Positions 47,001 through 57,319 of a DNA stretch of 64,000 nt are shown piece by piece (the stretch's first letter is position 1; each line of letters opens with the position of its first letter). The translations under genes were made by a program, and so were the position numbers. The notes beneath the pieces were generated by a model. It was not told where the DNA came from. It saw only the letters and a program-made list of their open reading frames with translations, and did no database searches. Source of the DNA: Mesorhabditis belari (lineage: Eukaryota > Nematoda > Chromadorea > Rhabditida > Rhabditidae); contig CAUEEP010000743.1 of NCBI GenBank assembly GCA_958450365.1, positions 7,270,501 through 7,334,500 on the forward strand, given 5' to 3'.

Positions 47001-47837
47001 TTTTGTAAACGATTTGCGTATCGTTGTGCTTACGACAAATGCATATCACGCATCCATTTTGACTTCCAACCACAATCTATAGAAAATTCAAGTTCTATAT
47101 TTCTAAAAAGCTTTGAAAGTTTAATATTAGGTATTAGGGGAATAAATCTTTTTGTTTTCTTTTTCTTTTCATAGTTTTGTTAAAAAAAAACTAACAAATA
47201 TTCACCAATCTATGGTTTAAAAAAGTAAAAACCCGTTTTAGTGATTTTGGAGAAAAATAATTAGCCTTTCTAATGAAAAAAATCGGGGGTAGGCTAATTT
47301 CCGCCATTTCATTTGCGCAACTGGGTCATTTGCGCAACTGGGTCCTTTGCGCAACTGGGTCCTTTGCGCAACTGGGTCCTTTGCGCAACTGGGTCCTTTG
47401 CGCAACTGGGTCCTTTGCGCAACTCGCCATAACTTTCTTCTAAGTAAGCCAATCTTTATGATTTTGGTTTGATTTTGTTGCACTTATTGAGATCTACCAA
47501 AATGAAACCAAAATCATAAAGATTGGCTTACTTAGAAGAAAGTTATGCGAGTTGCGCAAATGACCCTGTTGCGCAAAAAAAGTTGCGGAAACTAGCCTAC
47601 CCCAAAAATCGTAGTTCAACTGGTAGATTTTAAAGGTTTAAAAACAGAAGTAAAAAAAGAAACGAAAAGACTTAGCTCAATAAATAAATGTCTTCTATAA
47701 AAATTTTTGTAAACCTTGTCGAGTCCGCGTCCCTTCTTGCGTAGTTCGGCTTTATCAACGGGGATCACTTTCATGCAATTTCGGTTTGTCGTCCCCACTT
47801 GCGCGAAATCCGTTCGATTCAGATTCAATTCAAACAT
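38095..47837 (-). CDS. bbs-7: BBS7, BBSome subunit
   Basis: All 23 minus-strand exons close in phase and give 736 residues (human 715): 47837-47715, 47076-46936, 46876-46779, 46733-46658, 46605-46495, 46404-46323, 46281-46168, 46131-46049, 46010-45963, 45503-45434, 45394-45315, 44695-44652, 44613-44508, 44457-44368, 44278-44207, 43641-43504, 41570-41480, 41412-41271, 40989-40880, 40753-40650, 39500-39363, 38288-38184, 38139-38095. Landmarks: the start LNRTDFAQVG; WD40-like propeller with VVGSQNGCVICI, KTLPGAAIEAV and GISKKGKQFFNFETN; coiled coil NELDELEAKVNEERNRYEEL; the segment VLATYRCQANTTRIELRL; LSFTGSFSLAEAHAWLVQCLP; C-terminal helices. BBS7 belongs to the BBSome, which carries membrane cargo in cilia; in C. 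elegans it acts in ciliated neurons. A perfect X-box lies 50 bp upstream. AATAAA overlaps the stop codon. Confidence 0.97.
38651..38728 (-). pseudogene. tRNA-like sequence in a BBS7 intron
   Basis: Minus strand: CCTGTAGCCTAGTGGATAGC resembles an A-box and D-arm, and CACAAGTTCAAGCCC a B-box. A TTTTTT run lies between, which would stop Pol III early, so a decayed copy is likely. Confidence 0.35.
39658..40163. mobile_element. 506 bp palindromic hAT-like MITE, 8-bp target duplication
   Basis: Ends GGGAGTGGGACAAATGCGAC and GTCGCATTTGTCCCACTCCC are inverted copies, flanked by TAATGTAT on both sides (39650-39657 and 40164-40171). Inner arms contain GTGCGCAA repeats. It lies in a BBS7 intron. A shorter relative is at 48054-48272. 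Confidence 0.9.
41001..41133. repeat. 31-bp minisatellite next to a BBS7 splice acceptor
   Basis: Just over four units of GCCAGACTGAAGAATGTCTG plus GAACAAAGAAT. On the gene strand the array ends about 15 bases before the polypyrimidine/TTTTTCAG of the exon beginning at 40989. The inner AGACATTCTTCAGTCT is partly palindromic. Confidence 0.9.
41645..41886. repeat. GGAT/GATGGATCA repeat in a BBS7 intron
   Basis: Short units of ATGGATCAG, ATGGATGGG and GATGAG. Open frames across it (Asp-Gln-Met-Asp-Gly) come from the repeat itself. Confidence 0.9.
42120..42809 (+). CDS. Secreted six-cysteine peptide precursor, nested in BBS7
   Basis: Two plus-strand exons, 42120-42215 and 42705-42809, join in phase 0 (donor GTAAGG, acceptor GAATTTAG) and give 66 residues ending at TAG. 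Residues 1-21 are a clear signal peptide (LLPILLILLFGILTIVSA, cut before GPYF). A Lys-Arg dibasic site follows LGELS, as in prohormone-processed peptides, and releases a tail beginning GRDGCGCNLGC. The cysteine spacing is C-x-C-x3-C-x7-C-x2-C-C, six cysteines that could make three disulphides. A mature peptide of about 27 residues with a terminal CC motif recalls trissin-type neuropeptides or short cysteine-rich secreted peptides, but the spacing differs from insect trissin as I recall it, so no name is given. The gene lies wholly within the 1.93 kb BBS7 intron (43503-41571) on the other strand. Confidence 0.78.
42984..43265. mobile_element. 282 bp near-perfect palindrome, CCGTATTTCTT ends
   Basis: Left half starts CGTATTTCTTTGAATAGAAG; the right half ends CTTCTATTCGAAGAAATACG. 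The halves match almost throughout, including GGGCTGCTACGCAGGAGTAC. TA flanks are visible at the left and slightly decayed at the right. A sister copy is at 56477-56757. Confidence 0.88.
43654..43918. mobile_element. 265 bp fold-back, CCGTAAATACTG ends, beside a BBS7 exon
   Basis: Ends CCGTAAATACTGTAATAGTA and TACTATTACAGTATTTACGG are perfect inverted copies between TA dinucleotides; CCCCACCCCC follows inside. It lies 12 bases from the BBS7 exon that starts at 43641 on the minus strand. Confidence 0.92.
44727..45297. mobile_element. 571 bp inverted-repeat element
   Basis: Ends GGTTGTCCAGTTATGAATGC and GCATTCATAACTGGACAACC are inverted copies. Arms of about 150 bp also pair (AGCTGAAGATCTCC / GGAGATCTTCAGCT). 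No coding capacity. It fills most of a BBS7 intron. Confidence 0.88.
47286..47603. mobile_element. hAT-like palindrome inserted into an older element
   Basis: Ends GGGGTAGGCTAATTTCCG and GGAAACTAGCCTACCCC. The 8-bp duplication AAAAATCG lies at 47278-47285 and 47604-47611. Inside is a tandem run of about six units of TTTGCGCAACTGGGTCC. The flanks on either side, when compared with 1880-2016, show that the element split an older repeat. Confidence 0.88.
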
Positions 47838-47887
47838 TTTAGCAATAGTTTATTTCTTTTAAAAACTATTTTATTGTGTTAGTGTTT

Positions 47888-47901
47888 GTTTCCATGGTAA
47901 C
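47888..47901. promoter_or_regulatory. X-box (RFX/DAF-19 site) of BBS7
   Basis: GTTTCCATGGTAAC matches the imperfect-palindrome X-box consensus (RYYNYYWTRRNRAC) at every position. It lies 50 bases upstream of the BBS7 start at 47837. X-boxes at this distance, bound by the RFX factor DAF-19, are the known switch for ciliary genes, including the bbs genes, in C. elegans. Promoter role here is inference from sequence and place. Confidence 0.9.
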
Positions 47902-48053
47902 GAAAGTGAATGTCTAGGCGGGAAAGGAGGTCCTTTGAAGAGAGTAAAAGTGAATTTTTCGAAAAATTTAATATAAAAGTAAAAATCTAAATTAACTATA
48001 ATGAGCTTAAATAATTTACCTTTTTGAACAGATTAAACAAAGAACTTTTTTTG

Positions 48054-48272
48054 GGGGGTGGGACAAATGCTTCAAAAATGTTTCCAAAAACTACGCAACT
48101 TAACGCTTTTCCGCAGTTTTTGCCTTTTAGCCCAAATTTGACGTGTCAGCGAGGTCTGATTTGTCAAAATTCTGAATCTACGCATACGATTCCCTTCTAC
48201 GAAAACATTTTTGAAGCTCTACGACCTAAGGCCTTTTCCAGCAAAAAAAAGGTAGCATTTGTCCCACCCCCC
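48054..48272. mobile_element. 219 bp hAT-like MITE between BBS7 and TRAPPC11 genes
   Basis: Ends GGGGGTGGGACAAATGC and GCATTTGTCCCACCCCCC, flanked by the duplication TTTTTTTG on both sides (48046-48053 and 48273-48280). Same end family as 39658-40163. Confidence 0.82.
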
Positions 48273-48569
48273 TTTTTTTGCATTTTGCCATTAAATGACA
48301 TTTTTGTTCAGCATTTATGAATGACATTGACTTTTCGAAACTGACAGCTGTAATATTTTTAAAAATTAGATACAATAGAAAATAATTTATTATTCTTCTA
48401 CAACCAATAATTAAATATCACCCATTTGACAAGAACAACGGAGAAAAGGAAGCAAATTTCATCAACAAAATAACAAGGGTATTAATTTTAAGACTGCTAT
48501 CACATCGCTTTTATAATAAAAATTTCATATACAAATACAAGAATATTCTTGAGAATAGATGAAAAATGG

Positions 48570-51500
48570 CTATATTTTTTTGAAAAATGAGTCCCCCGCT
48601 GCGGTAGATCGAAGGATCCCCTCAAACGGCTTCACTTCTTTCAGCTCTGGTACTCTTTGGCCAAAGGCTGAAAATTGGTACTTTTTAGTCACCATAAACT
48701 GAAAAAAAAAACTTTCATTTCAAAAGTGAAATTCTTTATCCCTAGAGGTCGTGTGCCAGAAGCTGCGCGATCACGCAAACATGAAAATTTCCACATTTTT
48801 GTAATCGCTCACCTGTTGGCACACGGCCAATGATGTGGAGTTGCACTTGGGTAATTAAACCGAATGAAATATTCAAAAATAGAGCAATTTTCTTTAAAAA
48901 CTAATAACAGACTCGAATTCCTTGACCCCGAAAACCCCTGATTGCAAATTTTTAGCTCAATCGGCCTTAAAAAGTGTCAAAATGTCAAATTCACGCACAG
49001 CCCACCGATGGGCCGAATCGTCGCAAATGTGTTAAACGTTAATAACCAAAAACAATGCGTAGATCTCAAGGAGATTAGAAAAATTAGAAAACTTTTAAAA
49101 AAATCGCGAATGTGTTAAAAAGTTCACCAAGACAAATATTGTTGCTGGCAGATTTCGTAGAGCGTCCAGGAGAATCGAATCGGCAATTGAAGGACTTCTA
49201 AAGTTTTATGGTAGAAAAACACAAAGTGCTAAAACTTTAAAAAGCTACCGTGAGATTTATGAAATAATAAAACGTTTAGTCATCACAAGGAAAATACCGA
49301 CAACTTCTTTCAAACGTATCACGGTATGTATTTATGCTTGGATATCTATTAGATTAAGATTTCCAGAACGGGAAATTCTTTTTTTTTGTGAGGCAAAAAC
49401 AAACCGAATAGTGAGACGCGGAAATGAGAGTCGCCCAGCAGCCAGCGCCATCACAGTCACCTCGATCCTCAAGGGAACACCCGGTAAAAGACGAACACTA
49501 CGCTAAAAAGTTTGACATTGATCATATTAGTATTTTTATGTTCAACTAAAAACATTAACTTTATGTGATGGATGCAAAATCAGCTGCACGCACTCGATTT
49601 TGTTTAGCTAACAGTGTTTTTGAGGTTTTGCTTGAATGACTCACCAGTTTATCCCCGCTGAACATGAAAGTATCGGTTAGATCAAACGAGGTTGTCGCTT
49701 CGATCACCTAAAACACAAAAACTGACGTCATTCTTTTTGCAGTACCTCAAGTGTGTTGTTGAGTAGAACATAAGTTATCAGCAGTGGTTTTCTCATCTCT
49801 GCGATCTTTGCACCAACCTGAACTTTTTTGGTAAAAAAAACTCTTGTCTTGACAACTACCTCGACATTGATTGAAACGGGGCAAGTTGAGATCACCGTCC
49901 GGCATAGGGGTACGGTAGAACGAACTGAGAAACTGCTTCCACATCTGGATACAATTTGGGTCCGAGTTTAGTCCTGCTTTTCTACCTTCTCCAGAAAACG
50001 ACCATTCTTCCCAATGGTTTCTCATCTTCACTATCTTCTTGCGAGAAAATATCAATCGGTGTACAATATGAAACAACATCTCCTTTGAGAAGAACATCCG
50101 GCGAGGGTAAATCATTCTCAGAGTAGATTGATAGAGCATTTTGAACCACGTCTGCCTGAAAGCTTGTCTCGAATTTAATGAATAGTATCTAGTACTTATT
50201 TTTCTTAGACTTGCTTAATGGTCCTGGATTAAAACTTGACAGAACTATGTTAAAATGCAATATTTTTAAAAACTAATTACTTTGCTGACATTTTCAGATT
50301 TAATGCAAAAGCTTGATAATTTTTTTGTAAAAAACGAAACACTTTGACCGTGACCGAAATCGAACCCTCGTTGTGTGGGTACCGTTAAGGACCGGTACCG
50401 CCAAAGGATTGGTAACCGTTAAGAACCGTTAAGCAAGTCTCGTTTGCTTTATTTTCTTAAACCACCAAGTCTGTTATGTATATGTTACGTTCAATTAATA
50501 ATTTATCGAATCAACTGTGTAAAAATGTAAAATTCTCAATGCAAATTTTACTTGTATATCTAATGAATGTTAGCTTTGATAGTTAAGGAATAATTTAACC
50601 TACCGTAAATACTGTAATAGTACCCCACCCCCATAATAACGGTGCGGAGTGTTGCGTAGTCTAGCTTTGAACGGATTTTTCTCGACACTGGTTTATTGCG
50701 CGCTTAGGTACCAAAAAAATAGCCCTGAATTTCAGCTATTTTTTGAAAGTACGGGTGCTTTGAAAAAAATGAAATACTAAAAAACTTTTGCGACTACGCG
50801 GACTGTACGAGGGGGGGGGGGTACTATTACAGTATTTACGGTAATTGCAAATTGATTCATAGAAAACCGCGACATTCGCAGTCACAGGAGAGTGTAGAAC
50901 GCGCAAAACGCTGATATTGAGGTCTTTTTACATTTTTGTTCACTGGCTTCAATAAGTTTTTACTGTTTTCTTAATTAATTTAAAGTTTTTTCAGGTTAAC
51001 TTTAACACTTATCAAAGGGAAAACAACACTATTGCATGGGCCGTTCACTTGCCGATGATTCAATATTACACCAATAAAAAACACTAGTACATGCCTGAAA
51101 AAAAATTAGATTTGCATCATCTCGCATTGAGCACAGTTGATTCGATAAATTCTTAATCGGAAGTAACATGTACGGTTCTATTTCAGCTTTATGTAATTAT
51201 TCATTTAAACCAACCAATAACCAATCGATCCTTGTGATTTCGATGTCGGCATTGCTTTTCAAATCCACTTTCAGCAAATGAGTGCTTCTGTTTAGGACTT
51301 TTGTCACCGGAATTCCCTGAAACGATGTTTAACCTTAGTACATTCTAAAAATGACCAACGTTTAACGTGAGAACTTGACTGCGAACAATAAATGGATCCT
51401 CAGAGGTGATCGTGAGTGCTACGCGTCCTTTCTGCACTTCTTTCTCACCCGAGATTTTGAAAGCTGACTGAACATTTTGAGTTTAGTAAAAAAAAACAAC

Positions 51501-54500
51501 TTGTTTTAAGGCTTACTTCTAGTAGCAAATCGACCGAACCATGCAATTGGGATGAGAATTGGAGCGCTCGATCAACCTGCATTTGATTTTATAATGATTT
51601 TAAGAGCTTGCTTAAAGAAAACTATTCTTATTGGTACTTGTCAAAACTAGAGTGTGTTCTTCGTTTTCTCTATGCTTTTTTTCCTTTTCAATTGAATAAC
51701 TTTAATTTTAGATTAACCTCTGATCCAAAAAACAAATGCGATTATTTTATTATAAATAAGATTTACCTAAATCATTATACTGACTGTAAATAGTTTATCC
51801 AACGCCTTTTCTCGGATCTAAATCTAAATCCGAAAAAATATTTAGCAAGAATGTTAGAAAAGATGCGAATACTTCGCACTACTGAGAAAAAACACCTGCA
51901 AATGATTACTGAAAATTTAAAATTTGCATATAAACAAATTTAAATAACTACGATAGTCTTTTTGAAGCGCACTAATCACGAGGAACACACTCTAGTCAAA
52001 ACACAAGGAATTTAACAATGGCCTATCTTGAACTCACCTCATCCCCGGGCTTCATCGATGAAGCCACAGCCAGTTCAAGTTCTCCTCTCAACTCATTATC
52101 ATCGTCGACAAAAAGAACCGATGAGGCGCTCGATGAGGCTTGTTCGCTTCTTTTGAATTCAATCCTGAAGATAAACCTCGTATTGGAATTAGCATTTATT
52201 TTTTTACCGAACGTCACTCAACTCTCGGTTTGTTTCGTTTTTGAGGCGAAGCTTTGCCGATGCTATCTGGAAAAAAAAGCGCTTTAGTTCATCAAAAAGT
52301 TCAACAACCTCAGCCAATAAACAGTCGATATTTTTGTCCCCAATGTTCGTGATTGTTCCAACCATGTTGACCACCCTAATATTAAAGAAATATTTAAAGT
52401 TTTTAGAAGATTTCTACCTGACACTCAATTGTTGACCATAGGCTTTCAAATCCAGTAAATTGAGGCGCTCTCGTCCGAGCGCATTTCCATCCCATTCGAA
52501 TGTTGAGAAAACCCCTTTTTGTGTTCGATCACCGATTTCCAGTGAAACTCTTCCAATCTGAAAGCCCAAATCAAAAACCTATTAAAACAAATACTATCAA
52601 AAACCCAAAACAAAAACCAAATCTGAAAGCCCTAATATTAGGTTGGTGCATAAGTCTTTACAATTTTTTTCCAAACGTCTTTTAAAAATAATGCCACCAA
52701 CAACAAAATTTCTATTTGAACTATTAAAAAGGTTAATTATTTCTCTGCAAAACGGTTTTTAGAAAATTCTTGAAAGTTTTGCGGATTTTCAAAGACGCAA
52801 AGGCGATCACCAAAAACTGCTCCGATGTCGAAGTCGCAATTTGGACACTTTCTTCAATACAAAACTATTTTGGTGCCAAAGTAAAAAAAGACAGAGCTTA
52901 TTTGATTACATAGGTCTGCAAAATTTGAAAATGATCTGTTCAACAATTTTCTTTAAAACAACAATTGTATTTTACAAAAAAAAAGGCGAGCTTTGAGCTT
53001 TCTCTCAAAAGCCATTTTGTAGAAAAATAATAGCTTTTTTAATAATTTAGGACGCAACAAATTTGTTAAAGGATTCTTTTCCATGGAAACAAAACATTGC
53101 AAAAAAAATTGTAAAGACTTATGCACCAACGGTTTTACAAACACCAACCTACAAATGAACGATGTAATAAAGATGAAAGCAACAAACCGTAACCAAATGC
53201 CCTTCTTTCAAAATCGACGCCGAATCTTTCAAATCGATGGCAAAATAGAAATGTGACGGGGTGAATGGCTGGAGGGTGATATTACTTCTAAAAATATTGT
53301 GCAAAGTTTTTGGATTTTAAGAAACCTGAAGACATTGAATGTGGCCTGGTCATCAGCGGTGCCGATTCGTCGTCCACTCGACTCACAATGATACGCTGAG
53401 ACTCGTACTCCTAAATTTCGAAATTTTTCTCTCGACTGATGACAATTTATTTTTACTCACCAGAAAATGTTATGGGAAAACTTGTTTGCAAAGTGAGAGT
53501 GACACGTAGAGGAACTTGCATATCGACTGACACAGGTTCCGTTTGTAGGAAGCATGCAGAAACCTAAAAACAAAAATCTATACCATCAATTCTTTAATTT
53601 TAAAACCTGCACAAACGTTGATAGCTTTGAGCAATTGACGGTGAAAAATTGCGACTCTTCAAGCTTTTGTTTCCAAAGCATTGAAATATGTTGAACCTAA
53701 ATTAGGACTTCGAAAATTTTGCTCATTTTTGTTCTACTTGATTTTCAGCCAATTGCGTCGAGAAGGGATTTGCAGGCGTTTTTGCGTCACAAATTTTCAT
53801 GAAAATCTCTTGATGCAATGGATCCAAAGTTCCACTTGGTTCTACCTAAAGTAAAACTTGTTCAGAAGAAAAACTGGCAACATTTACCCGCAAAAGTTGA
53901 ATCACCGACCACATCGTTTCTTTGAGCAAAACATTGCAATAGGAAGACCATAGAGCTCTAAAAGTGTTTGAAGGGGATTTGATTGAGTTTTGGCAAACTT
54001 GTTGAGAAGAGTGAGTCGAAGATTCTCGGGAAGGGTTCCCTCCCGCAAAACGTGCGTCCACAACTTCAACGCCTCTTCCGGCTTTCCAGCTGCTGCTTGA
54101 GCATCACCACTCTTAATTTCATATTCTAAAGATTTCATCGAAAATTCGACAAACTTTGGCTGAACGAGAAAAAAGATGGACAGAAAAAGTAGCAATCACA
54201 AGAAAGAAAAGCGGTATTGATTAGAAAAAAGAAAAATGAATGAGTTGCAGGAATTGATCCTCAATGGATTGTCCAAGATATGAAAGGAAAAGTTCATAAA
54301 GGAAATCTTGCGCGTATGTTTTTAGCTTTATGTATTTCGTATGCAAAAAAAATAAAATAAAACTTTAATATTAGGCTGTCCAGAAAATCTTTTCGTTCAG
54401 AGATTGACTTAAAAAGATGGGAAAATTTGAATAATAATAGGTTAATTGATGAATTTGTTATTTTTCAACGAAAGTACGAAAAGGAGCGAAAAGACTTTCT

Positions 54501-56445
54501 GAAAAGCCTAATACCATCAATCATAAATATCTTCAAATCCTTACCTCAATCATAATCTTTCGATGTAGTCGTGGACAACCATATTTTTTGTATTGCATTG
54601 ACGCAGCAGAAAGAAGTGTCATCAACCCGTCGTGATTCTCGTGAAGACGTAACTAATACAGACTTAAAATTATGACTTTTTTTGTCAAATACCTGCAAAG
54701 CAAAAATCGCGGCTCGTTCCAAATGGAGTGCGGTGGCTGTGTCAAGCGGGCCGACTCTCCACGGTCGTTGTCCGTAGAAGTCCTGTTATTTGTTTTTTGA
54801 AAATAGAAGTTTTCTAGTAAAGAGACTAACCACAGCACTGGCTAGCGGATCAGGATTTGGATAAGAAGCCGAAATCGGGGATGTTGCTTTCAGTTCTCGA
54901 ATCATTCGATTTGCAGTGGCAAAGTGGGTGGATGCATAGTCAAGAAAGGTTCCTGCAAAATATTGATTAGCTAATGATTGTCTTTCTATTAGAATTCTAA
55001 AAAGTTCAATTTTTTGTTTTTCTTCAAAAACAAAAACCTGGATTCACAGCAGCCACCGCGGTCAACCCATTGACAACAGCTCTTTCAAAAAGCTCTGCAA
55101 ACTGCCAGCTCTAAAGCATTTAATTTAAAAGTCAAAAAACAAAGATATACTTGTTTACTTTTCCATAATGAATATTCAATCCCTGCAAGTTGAGCACTGG
55201 GATAATTTCCGGGTTCACCATAAAAGAAAGCGGACTAAATTTCATTAATTGACTATTTATTAGTTTAAATCTTTTAAAAAAACTTACCATATGCTTGTTC
55301 ATCAACGTGATTGCATCCCTTGGAGTATTGTGAAGAAAATAGAGCTCACAAATCTAAAAAATAGAAATTTTTAATAGATTAACGTCATCACCTTGTAGTT
55401 GAGAAGTCCAGCAACACTTCTCCACTCGAAATAATCGGCCATTTCCCAATTATTTTGACTGTTTTGACAGTGATCGTATGCTAGTTTGTAGTTTCTGAAT
55501 TCAAAAAGTTATTATTTTTATCTTTAATTGCAAAAAAAACCTTAAAGCTGTATGTGTGTCTTGGCGAAGCTCTGAGAGAAAACCAAGTTTGAACATTTGT
55601 CGAACGAGCAACTCGGGGGAATTATTCGGAATTGAGCGACTTCGAATCGTCTTGATTTTTGCTTGATAGAAAGCTTGGGCGTGCTCGTGAAAAGCCAATT
55701 CAAGCTTTCCGACATGCGATGAGAGGTCACCGGCTAAATTTTTTTTTATTTAAATCAAAACTTTACGATCTTTTCACCTGTGTTTACAACAAACAATTGC
55801 TTTGAGGACATTTGACAATGATGGCAAAACTCGTTCGCCTTTTCCTCTCCTTCAGACGGGAAAGAAGTTGTTCTGAAATTTCGAGATTTATATTAAGCTT
55901 TCCAGAAAGAAAGAAACTTTCCAGCTTTCTTTCCACAAATCGTTTTCTTACTTTTCTTGTAGAAGCACGACAAGTAATCGACTTTCGTGTTGAATGCTGT
56001 TCCGCAGACTCTCCGTTTTGCTGCTTGCTTCTAACAACTTTTCGCTCCATGATGGATGATCCCAATCGAGATCCATAAAAAGCACCACTAAAGCCGGCAC
56101 CTAAATCCCCAAAATTATCAAAAAGCCTTTTTAAAAAACAACATGATTGAGGTATTTATTCGGCCATTCTTTCCGCAGAATCCCTCTCGTTTTCTTCTTT
56201 TTCGTTTTCTGCGGCAAATCGGCATCACCAGCGATGAGGCGAACCTTAAACGCTGGCCGATCAGGGGTTCGATTGTAAAAAGCAGCCAAGAGCACATTGT
56301 GAAGCGGACGATTCGTTGGGTCCAAACCTAGAAAATTTGATGTTGAAGCTTTACTATTTTACTAGTGTTATTAGTACAAACCAGTTAAAAGGATCAATTG
56401 CTGAGGTCTTCCAGTCACCCAATCGCCTGGCTCCACAGGATCCAT
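48570..56445 (-). CDS. trpp-11: TRAPPC11, TRAPP III complex subunit
   Basis: Exons closing in phase: 56445-56382, 56327-56143, 56100-55952, 55872-55778, 55733-55541, 55494-55392, 55353-55288, 55234-55151, 55110-55038, 54952-54831, 54782-54693, 54652-54545, 54159-53999, 53957-53888, 53845-53738, 53696-53607, 53563-53461, 53410-53326, 53287-53188, 52557-52418, 52375-52208, 52164-52038, 51576-51517, 51467-51360, 51316-51215, 50155-49986, 49944-49860, 49817-49746, 49707-49645, 49502-49405. Last pieces, 48845-48813 and 48698-48570 (TAG), are tentative: the join after 49405 does not close. About 1,134 residues, as in human. Matches along the length: VPALVVLFMDLDWD, HEHAQAFYQAKIKTIRSR, YPNPDPLASA, DFYGQRPWR, YKKYGCPRL, DTFMFSGDKL, SVRLLPG. 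TRAPPC11 (foie gras/gryzun) serves ER-to-Golgi traffic and autophagy. The ATG directly follows TCAATAG, a likely trans-splice acceptor. Confidence 0.95.
50603..50841. mobile_element. 239 bp fold-back in a TRAPPC11 intron
   Basis: Ends CCGTAAATACTGTAATAGTA and TACTATTACAGTATTTACGG between TA dinucleotides. The interior is the same family as 43654-43918 but in the opposite orientation. A run of G near 50812-50820 breaks one arm. Confidence 0.92.
51648..51994. mobile_element. 347 bp hAT-like MITE, TAGAGTGTGTTC ends
   Basis: Ends TAGAGTGTGTTC and GAACACACTCTA, with a perfect 8-bp duplication GTCAAAAC (51640-51647 and 51995-52002). It lies in a TRAPPC11 intron. A sister copy is at 63672-63974, and a partial end at about 43925-43945. 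Confidence 0.9.
52641..53130. mobile_element. Mariner-type MITE in a TRAPPC11 intron
   Basis: The left end TTAGGTTGGTGCATAAG is the classic mariner end sequence; the right end CTTATGCACCAAC is its inverted copy, and both continue with GTCTTTACAATTTTTTT. About 490 bp. The right TA flank is lost. No transposase frame remains. Confidence 0.88.
54371..54511. mobile_element. 141 bp MITE, TTAGGCTGTCCAGAAA ends
   Basis: Ends TTAGGCTGTCCAGAAAATC and GACTTTCTGAAAAGCCTAA are inverted copies next to TA. Incomplete relatives lie near 1880-2016, 26010-26060, 33260-33400, 41150-41235 and 47605-47680, so this end is a common family in the region. Confidence 0.8.
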
Positions 56446-57319
56446 CTATTGAGAAAACTTTCTGAAATCGAAAATACCGTATTTCTTCGAATAGAAGACC
56501 GGGTAAGAGTATGATCGTGTACTCCTGCGTAGCAGCCCTTTTTAAAATTTCTTTTCTGCATAAAAGCTTTCAATCAAGTGCTATAGAGCTGGAAAATGGC
56601 TCAAAAATCTGTTAGCTCATGTGGTATTTTTGAGCCATTTTCCAGCCCTATAGCACTTCATTGAAAGCTTTTATGCAGAAAAGAAATTTTAAAAAGGGCT
56701 GCTACGCAGGAGTATGCGATGATACTCTTTACCGGTCTTCTATTCGAAGAAATACGGTAGTTTTAAATTTTCAAAGTTTCAAAGCAACGTTCTCAAAATC
56801 TAAAACCATAAATGAAAAGCTAAATTGTTATTATTAAGGACTATGATCTAAGACTGTTAATTGCTCAAGCCATAGGCATTCTAGGCAGAATGATTTACAA
56901 TCGATTTGCAATTATTCCAAGGACAATTCTAGCTTCAGCAATAAGTTCTGCTATGCATTTGGTGATCAAATTCGAACGAGTATACGGTAGAAAGAGTGCA
57001 AGATTGCGGGAAATGATCGGGGAAAGGCGGGCGGAAAAGAGGGGGTGGGGTTTCTCTTTATTGCGGGCTGGCCGGCGTCATTGTGCGGCACTCGACTGCT
57101 CCGAGGCCCCAACACGAGAAGGCAGATCATCCGGGGCTAAGTCCATTACATCCTCAACTCCATCCCTAGATCCCCCTCTCCACTCCTACTGCACTCACCC
57201 AGCAAATTCTCCTCGATTTCCTACGGTAATCACTTTCACATCATTATCCGAATATTATGTGAGGGTGATCTCTTTCTTGACACAACTTACTTCATTACCA
57301 TATTCTTTTCTTTTCCAAA
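56446..57319. other. Divergent spacer between TRAPPC11 and the synaptotagmin gene
   Basis: About 0.87 kb shared 5' region of two divergent genes. It contains the palindromic element at 56477-56757. A GC-richer stretch at 57000-57160 may be promoter or 5' leader of the synaptotagmin gene. Confidence 0.55.
56477..56757. mobile_element. 281 bp near-perfect palindrome, sister of 42984-43265
   Basis: Ends CCGTATTTCTTCGAATAGAA and TTCTATTCGAAGAAATACGG between TA dinucleotides. It lies 31 bases upstream of the TRAPPC11 start, inside the likely promoter. Confidence 0.92.

Noticed and set aside
50340..50440. tRNA-like B-box near GGGTTCGATTTCGG on the minus strand with GGTACCGTTAAG repeats
   Set aside because: No A-box or cloverleaf could be drawn; too weak to list.
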